64,000 nt of DNA from Psilocybe azurescens (taxonomy: Eukaryota; Basidiomycota; Agaricomycetes; Agaricales; Agrocybaceae), in the NCBI GenBank assembly GCA_023853785.1, contig JAJIRX010000205.1, forward strand, positions 1-64,000. Reading direction: 5' to 3'. Below the pieces are notes generated by a model that made no database searches, was not told the DNA's origin, and saw nothing but the letters and a program-made list of their open reading frames with translations. The position numbers and the translations under genes were made by a program. Positions 35,165 to 47,922 of this stretch are shown here, in pieces (positions within the stretch are counted from its first letter, which is position 1; each line of letters begins with the position of its first letter).

Positions 35165-36473
35165 ATGAAGGCCCTACTTTGTTTGCTCACAACGGGGCTT
35201 GTGGGTCGTTTCAACCTCGTTAGCGGGCTAGATCCAACCATTGGGAATGGGGTTCTTCATAGACGTTCATATTTCTACGTTGGCGGCTCATACACACCGA
35301 CGTCTGGCTCATCCAATGAATCGGACCTGGTTGTTTCCAGCGGGCAGATGTATGTCGAGCATTTGGTTCCATTAACGGTCACCCACAAATTGCCTATTGT
35401 GATTATTCCTGGAAATGGTGAGGTATTGTATGTATCTTGTTCTGAACGCAGATACTCATAATCGACAATACTCTCAGGAATGACGGGAACGAACTTTCTC
35501 AACACCCCAGATGGAAGGACGGGCTGGGCGGATTATTTCATGGGTCAAGGTTACGAAGTACGACTTTTATTTCCGTAAATGGTCTTCATTGTTTGCTTAT
35601 CACCCCGGATAGTTGTACATTGTGGATCAGCCATCACGCGGGAGATCTCCCTGGCAGCAAAATGTAGACGGACCCCAAATGACCTTCGATGCTCTCACCA
35701 TTGAGCAAAGGTTTACTGCCACAACGAGGTTCGACTTGTGGCCTCAAGCTCATCTTCATACCCAATGGCCAGGCAATGGGAGCAGAGGCGATCCTACATT
35801 CGATAATTTCTATACGTCGATTGTCCCTGCTTTACAATCGAACACAGAAGCTTCTCTGAAGGTGAAACACGCTGGTGTAGCGTTGCTAGACCGAATCGGC
35901 GTATGTTCCATCAATTCTATCTCAATAATATACTAAAGACTCGAACTTCTGCTGTTTCACCACAGCCTGCAATAGTTCTTACCCACTCACAGTCTGGTCA
36001 GTTCGGGTGGCTTTTAGCAGATGCGAGGCCGTCGCTCGTCAAAGCCATCGTGGCTATTGAGCCCATGGGCCCCCGTTCATTAATGCTGTCTTTCCTCCAT
36101 TCACCCCAGCCCGTCCTTTCGGCTTGACAGAAATTCCAGTCAATTTCCTGCCCCTATCAACACCGCGGCTGATCTCCAGACAGCCGTGGTATCCTCAACG
36201 ACGAACTTCACCTGCATTCAGCAAGTCTCCCCACCTCGAAAGTTGGCAAATGTTTCAAAAGTGCCGGTTCTACTGGTTACATCGGAGTCGGGATATCATG
36301 CGGTGTATGATTCATGTAGTGTGGAGTTTCTAAAAGCCGCTGGCGTGTCTGTCGACCATGTCAATTTGGCGGACGTCGGCATTTATGGGAACGGACATAT
36401 GATGTTTATGGAGAAGAATGGGCAAGAAATAGTGGATAGAGTAGTTAATAAGTGGTTGAAACAAATCGTCTAG
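35165..36473 (+). CDS. Secreted alpha/beta hydrolase (frame-broken twice near 36.1 kb)
   Basis: Exons 35165-35417, 35478-35557, 35613-35900 and 35966-36473, all with clean GT-AG introns and matching phases. The signal peptide is MKALLCLLTTGLVG. Fold landmarks: strand and oxyanion loop around IVIIPGNGMTGTNF, a LYIVDQPSRGRSPWQ segment, nucleophile elbow LTHSQSGQFGW with Ser in H-S-Q-S-G, and a late VLLVTSESGYHAVYD plus GIYGNGHMMFMEKN supplying the acid and histidine. This family of secreted esterase-like proteins is common in fungi; the substrate is unknown. Two single-base losses, one in the C run 36070-36074 and one near 36165, break the last exon. Both conserved halves are otherwise intact, so errors or very recent decay are possible. 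Confidence 0.75.
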
Positions 36474-36479
36474 GCTAAT

Positions 36480-39400
36480 TATCTCATTTGTTTTCCTTTC
36501 TCCTTCAGGATTAAGATGTTACTACTAACCACACATGGCATTGAAAATGTCTATGAGCTGTATATGACTTCCTCAAGATTGGCAGGAAGTAATTTATGCT
36601 GCATATTTTCTGCTCATTGACTGCGCACGCAGTTCATAAATGGTGAGAACTACGTGCACGTAGCCGGGCATACTCAAAGCTCACTACCGCAGAGTACGCG
36701 CTTCAAAACTTCATATTTCACAGTGCCTGATAGGATAAATTCAAAATTTCCGACATCGTTACACTATGAGGCGTATCCTGCAACTACTCATCCAGAATTT
36801 AGGGTAGCTACCAGCTATTTCCATCAAAAAACCTGCAATTTTACTGGCAAGCATTTGGCGAACATTATTCCGGAGTATTTGTTAGGTAGATGCCATATCC
36901 GTACAGAAATCTTTGAGTTTACTTACGAGAAGTTTCTGCAATAAATGCGGTGCTGCTAGCATTGGTACAATACCCACTCGTATAATTTAATCTCCTTTGT
37001 CCCATTATGGTTTTATGTCCTTCTATGGTGTGTACATACTCATTCCCAGTGTTTGAACTCGTAACATATGCCGTGGTAAAAATGCATCCTCCCATCACAA
37101 CTCACTGTTATTTCTCAAGAAGTCTTTCATCGACTATGCTCGTTTCCACCTTCGCCCAAGCTTTTCTATCTGTTTGATTTTAAGAACCAAATGTTTACCA
37201 GCATCGTTTATCGCCTCGTCAGAGTGGAGGCCCTCAATTAAATTATTGGGGGCCGTCTTCAGGTAGGGGCCCCATTCGCTCAACCATGTTTCGAGTACGC
37301 TGTCGCTCTGGGAATGATACATGTACCCAACAAAATGCAATGCACAGAAGTACAGTCAAATTACGAAGATCATTGTACGCTCTTTGCCCAATACTTCTTC
37401 ATGTTCTCATATTATTAGAGTGTTTTGATCCAATCAGTTCGGTGCGTGTCAGATCATGAAATGGGAGACATGTCAAAGCACTGGAGACGAATACCCGTTT
37501 GACTGGACATCCCCGTACAATGAGGCAGCGTTCAACCCTCCAATGCGTGGTCTTTTTTGACCTGCATGAAATTAGACCTTTATAGGCTATAACCGGAGCT
37601 TCAATTCAACACTCTCGCCGAGTAAGATTGTACTAGAAATAGGCGGCAAAATGGCAAATAGTTCGGGACCGTATGCTATATACTGGTGCTTACTTTGTAA
37701 GTAGATTAATTTATTTGACAGGTATAAAAGGATCTGAAGCCAGATAGAATGAAATCGACGTCTGAGCCTAATTATACTCAGTCCTTCTGGGGGACAACTA
37801 TGCCAGGCTGATATCTAATACGCAGAAGTAGTGCGTTAAACCCTATGTTTCTTATTGAATTTTAATCAAAATAGCGTATTTAATGATCCTCATTATCTTC
37901 TAGATTGCTAGAGATGTGGTAAGTTTAATCACATTATCTCCTGAATGAACGTTTTTGTAGGATAAACGTGGTCCGGCAGTTGGTTGGAAAGGGCCATTCA
38001 ACATACGATACAGATATTATGTGACAGTAAAATAGATATGTAATTATATTCTTCTGTTACATATTTGTTCCATACTCTATGCATATTCAAGTTGTTTTTT
38101 TCACCAGAGCCCCCTGGAGCTCGACGCGTCTGGCACACGTGACAATAGTGCTATGGCATCTATCTCAGGGAAGATAATATAGTGTTCGAGGGCCCTATCA
38201 CGACGGAGGCTACTCCACCGATTTTTAAAGACCCAAGATTGGATTATGTTGACTACTACTACTACGACGACGTCCAAGGTTAACGTGGAAGGTGATTCCA
38301 GGTAAATTGGTGTAAATTTGGTGTATTGTTATGGCATCTCCTTTGATATAGTACGCTATTCTTGTGTGTAGTAAGTGGCGATCATCATGCGTTGGTATCA
38401 CCGAGAATATGAACATTAGAATACTTCGACTGTCGTAATGCCACATCCAAGTTCAAATAGCTTAGTTCTAAAATACCATCCACTCCATTTGCATTTCGGA
38501 ATCTTCTAGATACCTATCACAATAGGCATCTACGTGAATTACAGTCACAATTTACAAAATGATATAAATAAATGCTACCAGAAGTCGCTCTCGGAATGCA
38601 GTCTGCAGAAATAATGTGCTTAAATACGTTTACACGTAGTCTATTTGTAATTTTGGAGACTATGTCCTAACCTAGAAATGTCAAGTGAAAGTGTTGAGGG
38701 AAGACAAAGATATTCTAAACTTTTGCTTTGATTGGACCTTAGGATACTACCTTATTAAGTCAACGTTTCTGGCCCATAATGGTATGCACGGCATTGTGAT
38801 GATAGAACCCGTCACGGGCCATTATTGTTCCAACATGAGAGGTGGAGTAAGGAAATGAGAACCCTAACCGATGTGCGGTTGTGGAGGGGTGACCATTTTT
38901 GCCAGTGCACAATGGCTTCGGTCAAGGGAATTGTTATAACACGTAACGGTGGACATTTGTCTGAAGCGATCTTCGTCCCACCAAAATGACATTTAGTTTC
39001 GGACGATCTGACCATTGATATGGTGCGTGGCCCATTGATAACTGCGGAACTTGGACTTTTCATTTGGTTCGATTGAGAGACCACGTACTCAGAAAGTATG
39101 TAAAGAACGATTGGTCGAGGAGTTTTCATTGCTAGACAGTGTACCGACTATCGTTGAAAGGCGAGCTATCGCGTGAACTGGGCCTTTCTATATGACCAAA
39201 TACAAATCATAGTCAACACTGCACAATCACGAAGGGACTCAATCTATTATAGGATTGGACGACGAGTCTTACTCGACACCGGACAAGAGATAATAGCTTG
39301 AAGAGTAGGATCGGCTCAGGGGTCTGGTCCACCCATTAAATAGCCCGCGTAGAAGCAGTAAACATGTGGTATGAATGGCCCATCGGTGATTTGTCAGCTC

Positions 39401-39600
39401 TGTGCTTAAATGGAAGACATAGAAGACGAAGATTGTGATGTTAGCATGGACGCTATGGGCTGAAGAGTCAAGACAATGGACAAACCGTGAGAATTTGTTG
39501 GCACCCCCACGTGCAGTTGAACGGACGCGTCGCGATTGTCTTGCCAGGCTCTTCCAAAATCTACATAAGATGACCCGATAACCTGAAACTTCTGTCACTT
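36480..39600. other. Long gene-free stretch
   Basis: I find no gene I can support. The longest frames are 96 codons (36654, plus), 105 codons (39129, minus, with a real ATG) and 114 codons (39613, minus). None shows a signal peptide, domain or paralogue in the window. Base composition is AT-rich and typical of intergenic DNA here. Confidence 0.4.
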
Positions 39601-39612
39601 CTACACTCCCCA

Positions 39613-42600
39613 ATGGCAGACAACAACTTACCTAGGCAAGCTAGTTCGTTTATCATCGTATCAACGAGGCTCATATTATTTTCCTTCACTCAGTGGCACC
39701 TCTCCTAAGGATCCCGTGTATGTTTATTATCGATCGTCATTTTATTGACCACTCACATTGACAACATAATCAGAGTCTCCGTGACCCCTCGCATACCAAG
39801 GACCGATGCTGGGGATGACTCAGTCCCTTCGGTTCGTCCTCAAATTGCACACGAAATGGAACGAGAATTCGTGCGTTGCGAATTGGAATCTTTCATGGAA
39901 ACATACCTTCCATTTGTGCCGGACGATGCACATGTTAAAGAATGAATCGACAAAAATCTCAGGACTCGTCAGCTAATGGCCGGAACCTACGCTTCGACTC
40001 TTCATTTCACCCATTATCCAACGCCTCCGGGGACCGCAAAATCGGAGATGGAAACATACAAAGCCTTGCAGGACATCGGCGACGCCGTTGGCCGCTACAA
40101 GCACCCCACACGCTCGCGCAACCTGTTTCACTATCAACACACCCCTTACAGACACATCGAATCTGCTATTTCAGGCTCAACCCACAAGGTTGATGCCTGC
40201 TTCACATCGGATCCTCGTCCTCCTGGCGGCTCCGATAAGTCAATGCAGCTGAGCACTACGGCGATGGCGGTTCCAATGGAGCACAAGCTAAAAGCGATAA
40301 AAGATTCGAGGTTAGATACCTTCACTTTATACAATACACTATTTTAACGTGTCTCCTTCTTTTCAGAATAATATGCAAATTGTATCTGCAAACGTCCAGA
40401 TTATGAATGATGATGTTCGACGTATGTTTACCTTTGGGGTACGTTCTATCTCTTATGGAAAATGACGCTACATCTGAATACCTTATATTTCAAGATCACA
40501 ATCGAATGCGATGAAGTCACTTTATGGTTTCATTGCCGATCCCATTCTGCGGTTTCCAAACCATTCAGTTTCGTCGATGTACGAGAGTCTATTATCACTG
40601 CTTCAAAGATTATGACTAATTTCTTGTCTAGGAACCAAAAAACTAATCAAAGTTTTTATGTGCATCTTATTTGCGACAGATGAGGAACTTGGTTATGATC
40701 CATTGATCACACTGGACGATAATTCCGAGTACGTTTTCGACATGTCCAAGAAAGGCGGGTCCGTTCGACTGTTCCGCACCGTAGAGCCTATCGCGATATA
40801 TCGTTCCAACAATATCACCGGCCGCATGACGCGTATTTTCAAAGTCACTGAAGTCAACTCTAATCCCCCGAAGACGTTTGTCCTGAAGGACGTTTGGATC
40901 GAAGAAACGGCACAAACTGAAAGCCAGATACAACAGGCCATATTTGATGGTATAGAACGCTTTTGGACCACCACGATACCGGAAGATAAGAAGGGACTTG
41001 AGTCTTTGAAGTCAAAGCATGCAAAACTCGTCGACCATAAAGATTACAAGAATTTTTTCCTTTCTATCGAAACCGACCTCGTAGGTTCTGTTTCCAAAAA
41101 ACCTTCCCCTGGTCATTGGCCCCAGAGAGGCCTATTTCATCCCATCCAACGAATTTCCTCACCTCCATTAATCTTTTCTTCTGCGGCTGGCTCGCGTAAA
41201 TCAGTTGGTACACCTCGCCCAATGTCGAATGCAGAGGCACCGCACACGGTTCATCGTGATTATATGCAAAAGAAACAATACCGCGTTGTTTTTAAGGAGG
41301 TCTGCAAGTCCGTGGGGGACATGGTAAACGTCGGAGAAGTGGTTGATATTCTTCAGCAGGTTCTCATTCGTAGGTTTAACGTCTTTCGTCGTTCTTCATG
41401 TGACATGGTCATGTTGGAATTTGGTTCGACTTTGTTTAACTCTTCAACTCATGTTCTGTGCAGGCTGGGTCCACCGCGATATCAGTTCCGGAAACATCTT
41501 AGCCCATATGCACAACAAGAAATGGCAGGTCAAACTATCTGATCTAGAATATGCGAAGATATTCCCGCCTCCACCTAATTATATACCTGCTAGCGATCCC
41601 AAAACGGTATGTCGTCGCCCACGATTCTCATAACTATGATTCTCATCATCAACCAGGGGACTCCGTATTTTATGCCATACGAAGTCTTGGAGAGGCGCTA
41701 CATCTACAGTGCTGCGAACACCGCAGCTTCCAAGTTCGTTGGTTTTATTGATAATATTGAACGAAGGGAGGGACATCAAGGTGATGTTGGTAAAGGCAAT
41801 GCTCTCGACAATGATTCAAAGAAAGGAGAACGCCTAAAAGTTCAGACAGATGTCCAGAGTCCTGAGAAGAAGCCGGAAGACGACGACGGAGAGCATTCTG
41901 ATACCAGCGTCGTCTGCACAGGGGATGAAGAACCCAATCCTTTCTTGGAAAACAAAGACGCAGATCTACAAGAGGGAGACGACGACGAAGGAGAAGAAGA
42001 CGACGACGAAGGAGAAGAAGACGACGACGAAGTAGTAGAAGAAGAAGACGACGACGAAGATGAAGACGAAGTGATACGAATACGGCCGAATCAATTCGTC
42101 GTCGACAACTTTCAACACGACTTGGAGTCTGTCTGGTGGGTCCTGTTATGGACCCTCACGGCTCGTGTCAAGCGCAAGTCTTCGAACGATTGGGCCAAGG
42201 AGGTCTTCCAGAACTCCCTCACAACCACTCGAGCACGACGCAATTGCTTCGACGAGGATGTCTCCAAGACGATGAGCCTAATTCTCACAAAATCTCTGAA
42301 GAGTTTTGCTCCGCATATAGAGGACATAAGGCAGTTTATGAGAAAAGAATACAGCTCTCGTGAGGAGCACGGTTACCTTCGCACCTTCAGATCATATGTG
42401 GAAATCCATGTCGCATTCGAAACTTTCTTTGGGTTCCTCCGAACAGAAGTACCTCCGACCTGGCGTAAAGTCAAGCTCGCTGTGGACAACCCATATCCGC
42501 CTCATAACGATACCCCGGGGCAAAAACTCCCCACAGATGCGCAGACAGCTCCGGAAGTACCGCCTGCAGAAGCTTCCGCCTTGCAAACCCCAGAGACAGA

Positions 42601-42685
42601 AGCGGCCGAGTCCGCCGTAGGTGCCATTTCTTCTATGAATTATGTGGTAGGTAGACAATTTAATCTTATAAAAACCACTGGTTAA
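39613..42685 (+). CDS. Fungal-type protein kinase, FunK1 family, with acidic insert
   Basis: The N-terminus is MADNNLPRQASS, then after small introns GTSPKDPVVSVTPRIPRT. FunK1 landmarks: a mid-region FTFG-ITIECDEVTLWFHCRSH, then PFSFVD-EPKKLIKVF, the lobe LGYDPLITL, the catalytic loop WVHRDISSGNIL (HRD with Asn), SDLEYAK in place of DFG, GTPYFMPYEVL, and the diagnostic FQHDLESVWWVLLWTL. Between the activation segment and the last block lies an acidic tract (about 41970-42080). Problems: TGA at 39943-39945 in an otherwise continuous frame, a one-base mismatch across the intron near 40312-40366, and A6 instead of A7 at 40637-40642. This family is expanded in Agaricomycetes; substrates are unknown. 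Confidence 0.75.
41958..42075 (+). repeat. Acidic-codon microsatellite in the kinase gene
   Basis: GAC/GAA/GAG codons dominate, with a 21-base unit (GAAGGAGAAGAAGACGACGAC) duplicated in tandem and followed by more GAC/GAA triplets. It encodes a Glu/Asp tract of about 38 residues in the FunK1 insert. The frame is kept, so length variation would alter only the tract. Confidence 0.7.
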
Positions 42686-43039
42686 ATCTACTTCACAATA
42701 TCCAACACAAATAATTTCTTGTTTAATACTACGTAAAGACTCGTAACCTAAAGTTTTCTGTCTATATTCCACATGCTATAGACGTAAAAGGCGTAAAACC
42801 GATATAGCAATACATACATACAGGATACTAGGTTCGGGGCAAGCCAAATCTCCTAAAACAGTCGCCATCACTCAAAAATGTCCAAAAGCGGATTTAGTAT
42901 TTGTTTTGCACAAATAAGACACCAAGCACTCAACGCAGCACCCCCAACTTGACAAGTTCAATCTTTCCGGTGGCCTGTACCCGCTGGCAAATGTGACGCT
43001 GCCAAAGTCATTTCTCAGCCTCTTGTCACTTACTTTGAC

Positions 43040-43250
43040 TGTCTTGTTCTATACCGATGGTTACAAGCATGTGAGGACAAAAGTACGTGCTCAGCGATTA
43101 CACTCCCTTTTGTGTTGCTGATGTTTGAAGTGGGGACCAGAGATTGCCTTTCATAATCCAGGAGTCCTGGTTCTTGGTAGCTGCGACGAAGAGTGACTTG
43201 CAGGATGATCCTGAAACCATTGAATCCATGCTTAATCGGTGAGTGAAGTC
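43040..43250 (+). pseudogene. Rho-like GTPase remnant (array member 0)
   Basis: Only two exon pieces remain. The first reads YKHVRTK before a GTACGT donor. The second reads [11 protein letters not shown]...VLVLG, then after a small insertion TKSDLQDDPETIESMLNR, ending at GTGAGTG. These match exons 5 and 6 of the copies at 45248 and 47923. No P-loop or switch regions are found upstream. Confidence 0.65.
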
Positions 43251-43746
43251 ACGAACGGCCTGTACTTGACGTTCACACATCGACTAAATTTAGCGGTACC
43301 GCGCCCATCCAGTTCCATCCAGGGATCGGAATTTATAAAGATATTGGAGCTTTAAATTATCTTTAGTGCTCTGGTCTCACGGCGAAGGAGTCCAGAGTAT
43401 CTTTGAGTACTCGTAACCTCAGCTATCGCTCCATTGGTCATCATTCTCACATACTGTGGACAAATAGTCAAACCGCGTCCTGGACTCAAAAATACCCACA
43501 GTAGATCCTGTAACATCGCTTGAGCGCAAAGGTCTCTTTTATTCGTCATGCTGACTCGGTTTATCATCTGTCAGAGTTCCGTCCTGACGCTTACTTAACA
43601 TCTGATAAGCTACGGTGATCATAGTACTTATGGTCATATATCAATCCACCGCCCACTTCGACCTATTCTTTATACCAGTGTTGTCGGGGTAGTATCTGCT
43701 AATATCTCTGTCTTTCCTGTGCACTGGCTTCGTTACAATCGGAGGC

Positions 43747-44692
43747 ATGTATTCCCGTCTGAAATGTAAGCGCATTCTTTGACCAAGTTCAGTCTCGCGT
43801 TTTCTGAAAGGCTAGAAACGGGCACCGTGATGTTTCAGTGGTCGTTGTTGGAGATGGCTCGGTCGGCAAGGTGTGTGGTTATAAGTCATGATATTCTCAT
43901 TATTCGTCCTTTTCACCCTAAATTGTAGACGTCGCTTTTGATTTGCTACATGACAAGTAAATTCCCAGTGCGTAGCAATTGAAGCCTAAGTGCGGTACCT
44001 CTCAATGCCTTCATGATACCTTAAAAGGATGGCTATCCTCTCTGTAGGTCCATGAAGCAAATGCTAAGGCTTAGTGATCGAATGCAAACTTCGTTCTCAT
44101 GCAGTATTTGACTCATACGCCGCCACGCACATAGTGGATGGCGATCCATACACCGTCCAATTATGGGACACAGCTGCTAGTGCAGATTATGACCGTCTCC
44201 GTCCTCTTGCATACCTCAAACTGATGTCTTCATAATGTGTTTTTCGGTCTTCGACCCGAATAGCTATGAAAGTGTTCGAACAAAGGTGCGAGTTATTGTG
44301 TTCAACAATTAAGATATTCTGATTAGTAGGTTTTTGGTAAAGTGGGGTCCCGAGACAACATATCATAACCCATCTTCCCCAGTCCTATTAGTAGGCACGA
44401 AGATAGACCTACGCCGTGACTCAACGATAGTCAATAAGCTACGTAACTGGCGAGTCAATATGCGGAGTATATCTAAACACGATGTTGTATTCTAACATTC
44501 TACCTCCAATCTAGGCATACTGCACCCTTTCAATTTCGGTAGGGGTTGGCTATGTATAAGGATACCGGGGCCGTCTGCTATCTGGAGTGCTCTGCTCTCA
44601 CTGGACATGGAATAAAAAATGTCTTTGAGAAGGCTATGCGCATGGCAGGTAAGCACAATTAGTCTCTGTACCCAATTTGCGGGACTGATCTA
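43747..44692 (+). pseudogene. Rho/Rac-like small GTPase pseudogene (array member 1)
   Basis: Exon 1 is MYSRLK; exon 2 reads LVVVGDGSVGK (P-loop glycine kept); exon 3 TSLLICYMTSKFP; switch II reads [13 protein letters not shown], so Rac G60 and Q61 are replaced by Ala and Ser. Exon 6 has WGPETTYHNPSSPVLLVGTK followed by IDL. Damage: the short exon coding SEYIPT is not found, one base is lost near 44212 (a C run before AAACTGATG), and CAG to TAG gives a stop near 44549. It also has an apparent GC donor after exon 6 (GCGAGTC) and no CaaX tail. Probably dead. Confidence 0.75.
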
Positions 44693-45240
44693 TGAATCAG
44701 TCGGGCCGCCACCCACTAGTTGAATGGTTCAAATATCTCATAGAATTTGTGTGCTTGTATAGATCAACTAGAGCACCTTTAGGAAAGGTGTCAAACATCG
44801 GGAGCATTTTGAATGGCTTTAAAAGACTTAAAACTTCAAGAATCTACAAGGGCAAAGATTCCAAAAAGTTCACTGATAATTTCGCAGACAATCAAAACGT
44901 GATATTGTTCAGGGGAGGTCAAGGTTTAATGAACCAGGTGACGATACAAGGTTCTCAGTTCTAAGACGTTACTTGAATGTAACCTGAATCTCCCTAATTC
45001 CTTTTTATCATGGAATTTCTTCAGTTATGACTTCATTCAAATATGTTCTATTCTTTTCCTCGAAGTGTCACGGTTAAGGGTTAGACACGACATCACGAAG
45101 TGCACAGCCCTAGCCTGAGGACATCGCTCGGGCTTTCATATCCAGATACTCGGAAGCTCAGACCAGGGTCGACTGTAGGTTACATATTGACAACAAATTT
45201 GTCGTCGCTCAGGCGTATTTTCCTTGCCTTCGATAAAAGC
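44693..45240. other. Gene-free spacer in the GTPase array
   Basis: A 90-codon frame starting at 44692 has no recognisable features and partly overlaps the decayed 3' end of array member 1. Nothing else is seen. Confidence 0.35.
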
Positions 45241-45247
45241 CCTCGAT

Positions 45248-46230
45248 ATGCAATCCATTAAATGTGAGTATTTCATTGTGTCTAGTCTTTGACTAGGTAT
45301 AAATGCCGGTCTGTTGAAACAGGTATTCTCATTGGGGATGACACGGTTGGGAAAGTGCGTATATTCTGTTCCGTGCTTTAGTATTGACTGAATCCATGAA
45401 GCCAGACATGCCTTATTACTAGACATGCAGAGCACACATTCCCGGTGAGTAGCCGCTCGCCCTAGCTCATTTTAGAATCATTTTGTGATGTTCTTCAAGA
45501 AAGCATACATTCCTTGCAGTGAGTCTCCCAAGTTGGACGGCGGTTTGACTCTGATTCTACCCCTTCTTTTGTATTTAGCCTATGGAGGGTATGCGGCGGA
45601 CCATGTAGTTGACGGCAAGACTGTCTCTCTTGGATTGTGGGATACTACTGGAGAGGCAGTCTATGACCGCCTTCGCCCATTATCCTACCCTCATACGGAT
45701 ATCTTCGTCGTATGTTTCTCACTCGTCAACCCGGCCAGCTACGAGCATGTGAGGACAAAGGTATGCGGATGCTACTGCTCCTGTGGTATTTCTGACTTTT
45801 TCGTGGGTACAGTGGGGACCAGAAATAGCTTTTCATAATCCACTTACCCCAGCTCTGGTAATAGGAACGAAGAGCGATTTACGTGACGATCCTAGTATGA
45901 TTGACATCCTGCGTAATCAGTGAGTCTTCTGAATGGGCTGCATTCGTAGTGCACATATCAATGATAGTTGTCTTTTGTCTATTTAGTAACACTGCCCCAG
46001 TACAGCCTCATCAAGGAGTAGCCAATGCAAGGATATCGGGGCAGCAGGATATCTTGAATGCTCCGCTCTCACGGGTGACGGGGTTGAGAATGTCTTTGAC
46101 GAAGCGATTAGAATTGCGTGTAAGTTCGACCCTCAAGTACATATTCCTTGCATTTATATGTGATCACCAATTAGTTAATCCGCCTACTGGAAAGAAGAGA
46201 GCATGGGGTAGTTCCTGTATTATTGCTTGA
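45248..46230 (+). CDS. Rho/Rac-like small GTPase with Asp at the Gly12 position (array member 2)
   Basis: Exons read [50 protein letters not shown] and on, then [18 protein letters not shown], then [20 protein letters not shown] with SDL as the TKxD nucleotide-specificity motif. The P-loop is GDDTVGK: the residue equal to Rac Gly12 is Asp. Switch II has Glu where Rac has Gln61 and Thr for Ala59. The effector loop reads YIPCTY, so it differs from the YIPTVFD of Rho proteins. The last coding block ([17 protein letters not shown]) is one base out of frame near 46027. The tail [12 protein letters not shown] ends in a CaaX box after a polybasic stretch. Exon structure matches the 47923 gene. Confidence 0.7.
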
Positions 46231-46463
46231 CTGAGAATACATATGACACATTGATTGAGGTGGATTGTGCTGCTTGTCTCGTCATCCAATCCGCCTCAAA
46301 TATGCCTTGTCGAAAAGACAAGATGTGAGGATACCGGGGTAGTGTGCCTGACAATCGTAGTTCGTGGTATACGTGCGACTTACCTATCGACCTACCACCT
46401 TGAACCCCCCTCCCCCCTTTCCTTTAGTAATACTAGACCTCCGCCGGGCTCGATTTATCCAGC

Positions 46464-47559
46464 ATGCATCCCGCACTCAAATGTGAGCGCCATCATCTTA
46501 AGTCGCGTATGTCTTCTCTCTGATCTATAACGATGTCCTGTCAGTGATCATTATTGGAGACGGTGCGGTGGGGAAGGTGTGCACCTTCATATTTTACACA
46601 TACACTCTCCTTATCTTCCTTTGAAAGACATCCCTCCTTATAACCTACACGACAAACAAGTTCCCAGTAAGCTGTCCGCAAAGGTTACTCTTCGGGAAAG
46701 TATTGATAATTTTGACTGCTCTCAATGTACCGTCAATTGCTCACAAAGTCCGAATACGTTCCTACTGGTATGTACGCCTATGCAAGGTATATATATCAGG
46801 TTTGGCCACGATGGTAATAAAACTTCGCCTTCCAACACTAGTATTTGACTCGTACGCAACTACCTATACCGTAGATGGCGAGAGGTACATTGTCGGACTG
46901 TGGGACACAGGGGTGGGAAGACTATGACCGCCTCCGTCCACTTTCATACCCCCAAACTGACCTCTTCATAATATGCTTCTCCGTCGTTGATCCAATTAGT
47001 TACGAGAATGTCTTAACAAAGGTGTGTAATGGTGACTCGAATTTTACTCGCTACTTAGCTAGGCTTTGTCTCGTCCTTTTCATTATATGTATACAGTGGG
47101 GTCCTGAGCTAGAGCATCATAGCCCATCAACCCCAATCCTGGTGGTAGGAACAAAGACAGACCTACGCGATGACGCGACCATCATTGACGCGTTGCGTGA
47201 TCGGTGAGTGGCCGTAGAATTATTTACAATCATATTTAGGGGTTCGGAGATAGCCTTTGCATTTATTGCGGTCTGATATCTTGGGTACCTATTATAGGCG
47301 TATGGCACCCATTCAACGTCATCAGGGACTGACCGTATACAAGGCTGTAAGGGCGGCGGCTTATCTCGAGTGTTCCTCTCGTACTGGATATGGTGTTAAA
47401 AACGTCTTTGATGAAGCGATAAGGCTTGCAGGCAAGCCATCGTCTTGTGCTTGACTTATCTGATCATTATGTTTACTTACCTTCCATTGTTACATAGCTC
47501 ATCCACCTACCAACTCGAAGTATGTACAACCATCGCGTAGAGGATGTGTTATAGCATGA
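46464..47559 (+). pseudogene. Rho/Rac-like small GTPase, two-base deletion in switch II (array member 3)
   Basis: Exons: MHPALK/LIIIGDGAVGK (normal P-loop)/[39 protein letters not shown]. Then LWDT is followed by a two-base deletion relative to the next copy, exactly at the DTAGQE switch II motif. The frame recovers as [20 protein letters not shown]. The residue at position 61 would be Trp, not Gln. Later exons [20 protein letters not shown] and RMAPIQRHQGLTVYK are well preserved. The tail SRRGCVIA ends in a CaaX box after a GC-AG intron. A two-base loss outside a long run is likelier to be a real lesion. Confidence 0.75.
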
Positions 47560-47922
47560 CACCAGACAGGTGTGCTTAGAGTATAGTGTGAATGCAAGAG
47601 GTGTTATATAGTTCCAGAATTGCATTGAATCCACGATTAGTCCAGGTCGACTTACCTACTCAGGACATCGGTTGAACTCTAACATTCTTCCAACTCCTTT
47701 ATTTATAGAATTTGTCGTACATTCCGATCTATCAGCTCAGAGATGCCCTGTCCAGAAGACAGATGTCAGGATACCGGGTCCGCGATGAGTACCGCGGTCC
47801 TTTATACCTGACATGTCATACTAGCTCATGATATACGCGCAAGGGCAGCTGTGTAACCTGTTGACCTCGCACCTTAACCTACCTCTTTCCTTTGCCATTT
47901 TGCGCCTTTCTGTCAATTGAGC

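Noticed and set aside
42112..42772. Minus- and plus-strand frames over the kinase C-terminal exon
   Set aside because: They are shadows of the FunK1 reading, which has clear conserved motifs in its own frame.
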